Assembly: GCF_902833905.1 (NCBI RefSeq)
Contig: NZ_CADFGP010000008.1
Coordinates: forward strand, 164,107 to 228,106
Source: Paraburkholderia tuberum STM678
GTDB lineage: Bacteria > Pseudomonadota > Gammaproteobacteria > Burkholderiales > Burkholderiaceae
Length of the DNA stretch: 64,000 bases
Reading direction: 5' to 3'
Positions 57,914 to 64,000 of the stretch are shown here, piece by piece (the stretch's first letter is position 1; the number at the start of each line of letters is the position of its first letter). Position numbers and translations under genes: made by a program. The notes beneath the pieces are model-generated. The model searched no databases. It was not told the origin of the DNA and saw only the letters and a list, made by a program, of their open reading frames with translations.

Positions 57914-59617
57914 CTAACCGGGAAGCGCGTCGCGAATCGCCGCGAGCCACAACGCGACCGCATGCGCGCCCGGGTCCATATGACCGAGCGCGCGCTCGCC
58001 GACATAGCTCGAACGCCCGCGCCGCGGATGCATCGATGCGGTACGAGACGTGCCGTCGCATGCCGCAGCGACGGTGGCCTGCAATGCGGCATCCGTCGAC
58101 GCTCCCTGAGCGAGTGCGTCGTGCAGCGCGTCGGCAGCGGGCCTCAGCGCATCGACCATCGTCCGATCGCCCGGCCGCGCGCCCCCCAGTTCCATCAACC
58201 CATCGACACCGACGCTGAACGCCGTCGCCCATTGCCGTGCGGTGGTCCCACCCGACTGTTCGAGCGCGGCCGCCGCGCGCAGCAGCATCACCGCGTACAG
58301 CGGACCCGACGTGCCGCCCACCACGCGCCGCAGCGTCGCCGACATGCCGCGCAATACCGCGCCCGGCGTGGTTGCGCACGCGTAGGAATCGAGCTCGAGC
58401 TGCACCGCGCGTGCGCCGCGCGCAAGGCTGATGCCGAGGTCGCCGTCGCCGACGCGCTGGTCCATTTCGGTCAATGTCGGCTCGGCTGCCAGCAGGCACT
58501 CGCAGACCGCTTCGAGCGCGCGCCGCAGCGTCGCGTCACGCGCGAGCGTCGCGCCGCTCGCGCTTTGCGGCGCGGGTGGCGCCGCACGCACCGCGACCTG
58601 CGCGACGCGGCCGCTCAGCGCAGGCCATGCGCTCGTCTGTGAGGCGGCGTCGAGCAGGCTCAGCCGTTCGTCATCGATACGCAGCAGCGTCAGCGAGACG
58701 CCGGCCATTTCGAGCGCGCTCAGGAACGTGCCGGCCCACGCGCGCGCGACTGCGATGCCGCGCCCGGCAAGCTCGCGCAGCGCGGCACCAGCCACCACGT
58801 TGAGTTCGCTCGGCGGCGTGCCACCCAGATTGTTGACGAGCAGCGCGACGCGCTCGCCCGCCTGCAACGCGAGATCGTCGACGATCTTTGCAAGCAGCTT
58901 GCCGACGATCGCGTCGGCCGGCTCCAGCGCGCCGCGCGCCACGCCGGCTTCGCCATGAATGCCGAGGCCCCATTCGATTTCGCCATCGCCCAGCGCGAAG
59001 CCCGGCTTGCCCGCGGCCGGCACCGTGCACGGCGTCAGCGCGACGCCCATCGTGCCGAGCGACGCGGCCGCTTCCCGAGCGAGCCGCGCGACCTCGGCCA
59101 ACGGCAAACCGCGCGCGGCCGCCGCGCCCGCGATCTTGTGAACCAACACTGTGCCCGCGAGTCCGCGACGGCCCGCGTGATCGCCGCTCGCGCTCAGCGC
59201 GACGTCGTCGGCGACGATCATCATCTCAACGAGGATGCCCTCGGCGCGCGCGATTTCAGCCGCGAGGCCGAAGTTGAAGCGGTCGCCCGTGTAGTTCTTG
59301 ACGATCAGCAACGCGCCCGCGGGGCCGACCACCGCGCGTATCGCGTCGAGCACGGCGTCGGTGGAGGGCGAGGTGAAGATCTCGCCGGCTACCGCCGCGC
59401 TCAGCATGCCGTGGCCCACATAGCCGCCGTGCGCGGGCTCGTGGCCCGAGCCGCCGCCCGAGATCAGCGCGACCTCGCCGCGCGCGGCCACGGCCTGGGC
59501 ATCGGCGCGCAAGACGATCGTGCCGCCTTGCAATAGCGAGAGTTGGGGATTGAGCGCGATGAGCCCGTCGAGCATCTCGGGGACCACGGTGGACACATCG
59601 TTGATGAGCTTCTTCAT
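57914..59617 (-). CDS. Dihydroxyacetone kinase (DhaK-DhaL fusion)
   Basis: A 567-residue ATP-dependent kinase. DhaK part: SGGGSGHEPAHGGYVGHGML and GLGIHGEAGVARGA with the substrate-binding His. DhaL part: MDQRVGDGDLGISLARGARA and RVVGGTSGPLYAVMLLRAAA. The ATG at 59617 has GGAG eight bases upstream. Some family members phosphorylate glyceraldehyde or other triose substrates; the neighbours give no clue. Confidence 0.93.
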   Translation of the reverse strand: MKKLINDVSTVVPEMLDGLIALNPQLSLLQGGTIVLRADAQAVAARGEVALISGGGSGHEPAHGGYVGHGMLSAAVAGEIFTSPSTDAVLDAIRAVVGPAGALLIVKNYTGDRFNFGLAAEIARAEGILVEMMIVADDVALSASGDHAGRRGLAGTVLVHKIAGAAAARGLPLAEVARLAREAAASLGTMGVALTPCTVPAAGKPGFALGDGEIEWGLGIHGEAGVARGALEPADAIVGKLLAKIVDDLALQAGERVALLVNNLGGTPPSELNVVAGAALRELAGRGIAVARAWAGTFLSALEMAGVSLTLLRIDDERLSLLDAASQTSAWPALSGRVAQVAVRAAPPAPQSASGATLARDATLRRALEAVCECLLAAEPTLTEMDQRVGDGDLGISLARGARAVQLELDSYACATTPGAVLRGMSATLRRVVGGTSGPLYAVMLLRAAAALEQSGGTTARQWATAFSVGVDGLMELGGARPGDRTMVDALRPAADALHDALAQGASTDAALQATVAAACDGTSRTASMHPRRGRSSYVGERALGHMDPGAHAVALWLAAIRDALPG

Positions 59618-59902
59618 TGCGTCAGCTCCGTTGGATGCTGCCGGCATCGCATGATCGAAGATGCGATGGGAACGGCAGTCGGGTCGGCGGCGAAAGCGGA
59701 AGGTCTAACTGTACCGCGCATTGTCGAACGACGACGCAACGGCGAGAGCGCGCGCGTGAACGTGCACGAGCTTCGGGCCACGAGCGGACAACGAAAACGA
59801 AGGGGACGTGATGCCGAACGGCGAAACTGAGGGAACGACTGGATCGATTTGACAGGACCGTAGACGAAAGCGGAACCGCTTTCGTCTACGTCACAGATGC
59901 GT
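59618..59902. other. 285-base gap with a 15-bp perfect inverted repeat
   Basis: Between dihydroxyacetone kinase and tRNA-Val. It contains the repeat CGTAGACGAAAGCGG and its complement, separated by AA (59859-59890). It is not followed by a T run. It could be a Rho-type or structural terminator for the tRNA, or a regulatory palindrome. Nothing else found. Confidence 0.5.
59859..59890. repeat. 15-bp perfect inverted repeat
   Basis: Two 15-base arms with a 2-base centre. Located 13 bases from the 3' end of the tRNA-Val gene. Confidence 0.85.
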
Positions 59903-59979
59903 TGGTAGGCTCGATTGGATTCGAACCAACGACCCCCACCATGTCAAGGTGGTGCTCTAACCAACTGAGCTACGAGCCT
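59903..59979 (-). tRNA. tRNA-Val (anticodon GAC)
   Basis: 77 bases: acceptor AGGCTCG with CGAGCCT, anticodon loop TTGACAT with GAC, T loop TTCGAAT, encoded ACCA. Standard cloverleaf. Confidence 0.96.
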
Positions 59980-60057
59980 TTAGAGGCGCGAATTATAGAG
60001 ACTCAATGCGGACTGCACAAGCCCTTGCCGCGACTTATCGAAACGCATGCATGTTGA

Positions 60058-61548
60058 TCAGTTCGTCGCGGTCCATTCGGTGTGAGGGTCCAATGGATAA
60101 ACCGGCCGCTTCACGTGCTCGAAGCTGAACAGACCATAGTCCGAACTCGTGACGCCGCGGCTATCGCATTCGACGAGTGCCTCCGCGATCGGCACGAAAA
60201 CCGGCCGGCAATACATGCGTGATTTGAGCAGCAGAAAACGCGCGCGGCGCGGATCGATGCCGACGCTCTCGAACACGCCGAGATCCCACGGCTCATGCGT
60301 TCGTTCGGTCACGACGAGTTTCACCGTGCCGGTGTCGAGCACTGCCGCGCGCCCCATGTACGCGCGCTGGCCGGTGTAGGTCGGGCCGCTGATCACGTAT
60401 TCGCCGTCGGTCAGCGCGCGCACGACGCCGGTCAGGGCAAGCGGCGAACGCGAGGGCAATGCATCGTTTGTGAGCTTGTTGCCGATCGCGAGCGTGACCG
60501 TGCTACCGACGCCCGAGGCCGCCAGGGCCGCGACCGCCTGCGGATCGCACAACGGCCCGCTGACGATGCCTTCGAGGCCCTGCCTCAACGCTTCCTCGAG
60601 CAAATCCATCGTGTCGCACGTGCCGCCCGACATGCAGTTGTCGCCGTGATCGAGCATTAGCACCGGTTTATCGGCGGCGCGTGCCAGCGACGCCGCCCGC
60701 GCGACCGATTCGGCAAGCGGCGCGCTGCGATAGACAAAATCGTCGCGCTCGTCCCAGATCTGCCGCGCGATGCGCTCGGCGACCGCCTCCGCATCCGCGC
60801 GCTCGCCATTGCCCACGACGACGACGCTAATGCATGGCGCTTCGATATCGGCGAGCGAGAAGCCCGCCAGCACCGACACCGCGAGCATGCCGTCGGCCTC
60901 GGCGGCGCGCGCGGCATCGAGCGCGCGTTTTATCGCGCCGTCAACGCTCGCGCTGCGCAGCGTGTGCGTGAGCAGCGGCGGCTGACGCCACGCGATCACC
61001 GGCTTCGCATGGCCCTCGATCATGTCGAACAGCAAGCGCGCTGCATGTGCGCCAGTCTCGTACATGTCGACGTGCGGATAGGTCTTGAAGCTGACGATGA
61101 CGTCGGCGTTGTCGATCATTTTTTGCGTGACGTTGCCATGCAGATCGAGCGCGACCGCGATCGGCGCGTGCGGCAGCGACGCACGCACGCGCCCGAGCAG
61201 ATCGCCTTCACCGTCGGTCGAGTTCTCGGCGACCATCGCGCCGTGCAGATCGAGCATCACCGCGTCGCAGCCCGTCGCGGCTGCCACGATCGCGTCGCAG
61301 ATCGTATCGTAGGCGGCGGCGTCGACCGGCCCGCTCGGATTCGCCATGGCGGAGATCGGCGTCACGATTTCGGCATGCACGCGCTCGGCGGCGTCGATGA
61401 ACGCGGCCATCGCGGTTTGCATGCCCTTGTTTTCGTCGAACGCGGCGCGGCCGTAGCTCGGACCGTTGCGGCCGAATGCGGCCAGCGGGGTCTCTACTGG
61501 CGAGAACGTGTTGGTCTCGTGGTTCATTCGTGCGATCAGGACCTTCAT
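60058..61548 (-). CDS. M81 family metallopeptidase (MlrC-like)
   Basis: A 496-residue protein of the MlrC group: MKVLIARMNHETNTFSPVET, AVMLDLHGAMVAENSTDGEG, FKTYPHVDMYETGAHAARLL and LMLDHGDNCMSGGTCDTMDL. The His and Asp residues are placed for zinc. MlrC cleaves linear microcystin, but many members in Burkholderiaceae lie with amidohydrolases, as here, and probably act on small peptides or amides. The stop overlaps the start of the next minus gene. Confidence 0.93.
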   Translation of the reverse strand: MKVLIARMNHETNTFSPVETPLAAFGRNGPSYGRAAFDENKGMQTAMAAFIDAAERVHAEIVTPISAMANPSGPVDAAAYDTICDAIVAAATGCDAVMLDLHGAMVAENSTDGEGDLLGRVRASLPHAPIAVALDLHGNVTQKMIDNADVIVSFKTYPHVDMYETGAHAARLLFDMIEGHAKPVIAWRQPPLLTHTLRSASVDGAIKRALDAARAAEADGMLAVSVLAGFSLADIEAPCISVVVVGNGERADAEAVAERIARQIWDERDDFVYRSAPLAESVARAASLARAADKPVLMLDHGDNCMSGGTCDTMDLLEEALRQGLEGIVSGPLCDPQAVAALAASGVGSTVTLAIGNKLTNDALPSRSPLALTGVVRALTDGEYVISGPTYTGQRAYMGRAAVLDTGTVKLVVTERTHEPWDLGVFESVGIDPRRARFLLLKSRMYCRPVFVPIAEALVECDSRGVTSSDYGLFSFEHVKRPVYPLDPHTEWTATN

Positions 61549-62873
61549 GCGCGCATGCTCCCCGTTCTCGACGCCGCGCTCGGCATCACCTGCTGCAGCA
61601 TATTGCAGCCGGCTTTCAGATGATCGGCGCGCGCGTCCTCGATTTCGTTGTGGCTAATGCCGTCCTTGCAGGGAACGAAGATCATCGCGCTGGGTGCGCC
61701 GCGCGCGCGATAGGCGGCGTCGTGGCCCGCGCCGCTGACCACGTCCATCGACGACACACCGTGCCGCTCCGCGCTCTGTCTGACCTCGGCGATCCATTGC
61801 GCGGCGAATCGCTGCGGCGGGAAGTAGACGACCTTCTCGATGTCGATAGTGATGGGGGCGTCCAAGCTGCTGCTCGCGCGGGTGGCGGCGGCGTTGGTGG
61901 CGGCGTTGCCCCCATTGCTGCCCGCCTGCGCGCACGCTGCACGCCATGCGAGGTCCATCGCAGTGAGCGATGCGTCATCGGCTGCGCGCAGGTCGACGCT
62001 GAATTTCACGCGGCCCGCAATGACGTTGCGCGAGTTTGAATGCACGTCGAGCCAGCCGACCGTGCTACGGCCATGCGGCGCGTGATCGAGTGCGATACGG
62101 TTCACCGCATGGATCGGATCCGCGGCGACGAGCAGCGCGTCGCGGCGCAGCGCCATCGGCCCCGCGTGCGCTTCCATGCCGTGCGCGGTCAGGTCGTACC
62201 AGCGCTGCCCGAGCGCGCCCTGCACGACGCCGATGACCTTGTCGTGCGCTTCGAGCACGGACCCCTGTTCGATATGCACCTCGAAATATGCGCCGACAGC
62301 GTGCGAGTTGCGATGCTCGCCGGCATAGCCGATCGCCGCTAGCGCGTGGCGCACCGCTACGCCGTCGCGATCGCGTTGCGCTAGCGCGTGCTCGAGCGTG
62401 AATGCGCCGGCGAACACGCCGGAGCCCATTATCACCGGCAAGAATCGTGAGCCCTCCTCGTTGGTCCACATGGCAACCTCGAGCAGCGCGATGGTCTGCA
62501 CGTTGGCCTCGGCCAGCGGGCGCAGCACCTCCAGCCCTGCCAGCACACCATAATTGCCGTCGAATTTGCCGCCGGTCGGCTGCGTGTCGAGATGGCTGCC
62601 CGTCATTATGGGCGGCAGATCGTCACGCAGCCCCGTCCTCCGCGCGAAAATATTGCCGATCGCGTCGACCGGCACCGTGCGGCCGATCTCCTTCGTCCAC
62701 GCGATGAACTGATCGCGTGCCTCACGGTCGAGTTCGGTCAGTGCTGGACGGCAGACACCGCGTTTGTCGGTCGCGCCGATCCGCGCGAGCTGCATGAGAC
62801 AGTCCCACAGCCGCGCGCCGTCGATCCGCAAATCGGCGGGCGTCGAGACAACGTTGGATGAATGAGTCTGCAT
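61545..62873 (-). CDS. Zn-dependent amidohydrolase (HyuC/AllC-like)
   Basis: A 442-residue M20-type enzyme. The start is ATG 62873 (GAGGA upstream); the longer frame is not used. Metal sites: MTGSHLDTQPTGGKFDGNYG, WTNEEGSRF and VHIEQGSVLEAH. Family members remove the carbamoyl group from N-carbamoyl amino acids or act on allantoate and ureidoglycine. It overlaps the M81 gene by 4 bases, so both work in one pathway. The alanine-rich insert near residue 318 is a low-complexity linker. Confidence 0.92.
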   Translation of the reverse strand: MQTHSSNVVSTPADLRIDGARLWDCLMQLARIGATDKRGVCRPALTELDREARDQFIAWTKEIGRTVPVDAIGNIFARRTGLRDDLPPIMTGSHLDTQPTGGKFDGNYGVLAGLEVLRPLAEANVQTIALLEVAMWTNEEGSRFLPVIMGSGVFAGAFTLEHALAQRDRDGVAVRHALAAIGYAGEHRNSHAVGAYFEVHIEQGSVLEAHDKVIGVVQGALGQRWYDLTAHGMEAHAGPMALRRDALLVAADPIHAVNRIALDHAPHGRSTVGWLDVHSNSRNVIAGRVKFSVDLRAADDASLTAMDLAWRAACAQAGSNGGNAATNAAATRASSSLDAPITIDIEKVVYFPPQRFAAQWIAEVRQSAERHGVSSMDVVSGAGHDAAYRARGAPSAMIFVPCKDGISHNEIEDARADHLKAGCNMLQQVMPSAASRTGSMRA

Positions 62874-63269
62874 CGATGCATCCTCGGGTCGAAGACAGCT
62901 GGATGGCGCTTGCCGGCGGGACTTGCTCCGTTCCGGCTTGCTGGCCGAGGTTGTTCCAATCGTCATGATAGAGAGGTTTCGCCGAGGTAGATGGCCGGAC
63001 GCGCGCGAGGTGGCAATGCGGCGCGACGCCTTTCCGTGGGCAAGCATAGAAAGCAAAGCCGCTGGGTTCGTGGGGAGTGAACGGCGCATCGCGGGCGATG
63101 CAGGTGCCAATTCGCTCGACGACGGACGCCGCGACGTGCCGGCAATCTGCGCGCAAGTGGCCGCCAGCAAACGTTTTCGTCGAAGGAAGCGGCTAAAACG
63201 CAATGAAGGCTCAACCTTTTGCGAAGCGCGCCGTTATTGCATGTGCTCAGGCAAACCCCTCGGATCTCC

Positions 63270-63731
63270 ATGGCACAACCAATTCCTTTCCGCAACACTG
63301 GCGCCGCCCGCGCGCGGCATGCCAAAGCCATGCTGTTGCCCATCGCGCGCCAGATCGCCGACGATCTCGCGTTGCGAGTTCATCTGTCGCTCGACGCACT
63401 GCGCCGTGGCCTCGGTACGAAGAGCGATGCGCAGACGGTCACGCAGATCATGCTGTTGACCAGCTACCTCGCTGATGCCGGCTTTGGCTCGATGAGCCAC
63501 GAAGAGCTCCACGCCGCGGACCGCGCCTCGGCGATGATGTTCGACGCAGGTCGGGAACGCAACGAATGGAAACTTGACGAAGCGGGATTCGCGCTCTTTG
63601 CATCGATCGCAACGAGCTACGATCGGCAGTTGCATCGCGCTCCGCTTTGGGCGATTACGGAGGCCAGCGAAAGACTCGACTGCTTTATCGCAGGGGGATC
63701 CGATCGAGCGCCGGCGCGTAAGCGGGCTTAG
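63270..63731 (+). CDS. Conserved-looking hypothetical protein
   Basis: A 153-residue helical protein (MAQPIPFRNTGAARARHAKA, then DDLALRVHLSLDALRRGLGT and VTQIMLLTSYLADAGFG). Starts at ATG 63270, 17 residues into the longest frame, which agrees better with codon use. Located between the amidohydrolase and the rRNA operon, on the opposite strand to both. No family identified. Confidence 0.55.
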   Translation: MAQPIPFRNTGAARARHAKAMLLPIARQIADDLALRVHLSLDALRRGLGTKSDAQTVTQIMLLTSYLADAGFGSMSHEELHAADRASAMMFDAGRERNEWKLDEAGFALFASIATSYDRQLHRAPLWAITEASERLDCFIAGGSDRAPARKRA

Positions 63732-63866
63732 CGTGTTTGGAGGAGGTGCTGGCCGGCCGAGCCGGAAGGACATGGATTTTGGACGACCGCGTCGGAAGTC
63801 GCCGGGTTACGCGGATGCGTTTCGGATCGGAAAGTAGTGAAGCGCGCAAAGTCGGCCGCGTAAACG
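63732..63866. other. Intergenic, no gene seen
   Basis: About 130 bases between the hypothetical gene and the rRNA terminator. No promoter or hairpin of note. Confidence 0.5.
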
Positions 63867-63896
63867 CAAAAACCCCACCGCGGCGGGTGGGGTTTC
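63867..63896 (-). terminator. rRNA operon terminator
   Basis: On the minus strand AAACCCCACC ... GGTGGGGTTTTTG forms a 10-bp stem followed by a T run, just after the 5S gene. Confidence 0.88.
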
Positions 63897-63908
63897 TGAC
63901 TGGGGAGG

Positions 63909-64000
63909 AGCCTGACGATTACCTACTTTCACACGGGCAATCCGCACTATCATCGGCGTGGAGTCGTTTCACGGTCCTGTTCGGGATGGGAAGGGGTGGG
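63909..64000 (-). rRNA. rrf: 5S rRNA (3' part, cut by window end)
   Basis: The sequence matches the 3' three quarters of a betaproteobacterial 5S rRNA (complement begins GCCTGACGATTACC and ends at the window edge within the first quarter). It is transcribed on the minus strand; the 23S and 16S genes would lie beyond the edge. Confidence 0.93.

Noticed and set aside
61085..62039. Plus-strand frames opposite the M81 and amidohydrolase genes
   Set aside because: Shadows of two well-recognised genes.

Overview
The window looks like a chromosomal segment of a GC-rich betaproteobacterium of the Burkholderiaceae, most likely Paraburkholderia or Burkholderia. The grounds are base composition, the sequence type of the proteins, a 5S rRNA end of that type, and an fdo/sel gene cluster. 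No database search was possible, so the genus is an inference.

Positions 1 to about 44,790 are one large prophage whose left end lies outside the window. Its right end sits against the 3' end of selC, the selenocysteine tRNA gene at 44748-44843. Read leftward from the centre, the minus strand carries the late genes in virion order: a candidate lambda-like cos site, small and large terminase, gpW-like connector, portal, S49 protease with a nested scaffold, decoration protein and major capsid protein. A Mu-like contractile tail follows: connector genes, sheath, tube, frameshifted tail chaperone, tape measure, gp43-gp48-like baseplate and two paralogous fibres. The phage is therefore a myovirus chimera of a lambda-type head and a Mu-type tail. 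No lysis genes are visible; they may lie left of position 1.

The early and regulatory region (about 23-36 kb) has a CI-like repressor and a YdaS/Cro-like protein, divergently transcribed around three equally spaced operators. It continues with YdaT-like and ParB-like genes, two DNA methyltransferases, an inverted toxin-antitoxin cassette, a C4-type antisense RNA switch ahead of an Icd-like gene and a Rha/antirepressor gene, and a lambda-O-like replication gene carrying four palindromic iterons and a DnaA box. NinX, DUF1364, DUF1064 and a Q-like gene lead into the late operon. Many neighbours overlap by ATGA or GTGA, so translation is probably coupled.

From 36 to 44.5 kb lies a cassette region of small phage genes on both strands, including two broken genes, ending with a DUF4224 protein, a tyrosine integrase and a DUF3800 cargo gene.

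From 44.7 to 57.8 kb is a nearly self-contained selenium locus: selC, selB, selA, fdhE, the membrane formate dehydrogenase fdoI-fdoH-fdoG (with an in-frame UGA and a SECIS hairpin), divergent selD and selU/mnmH, a permease and a small membrane protein. The rest is ordinary metabolism (dihydroxyacetone kinase, an M81 peptidase, a Zn-dependent amidohydrolase), a tRNA-Val(GAC), and the 3' end of an rRNA operon.
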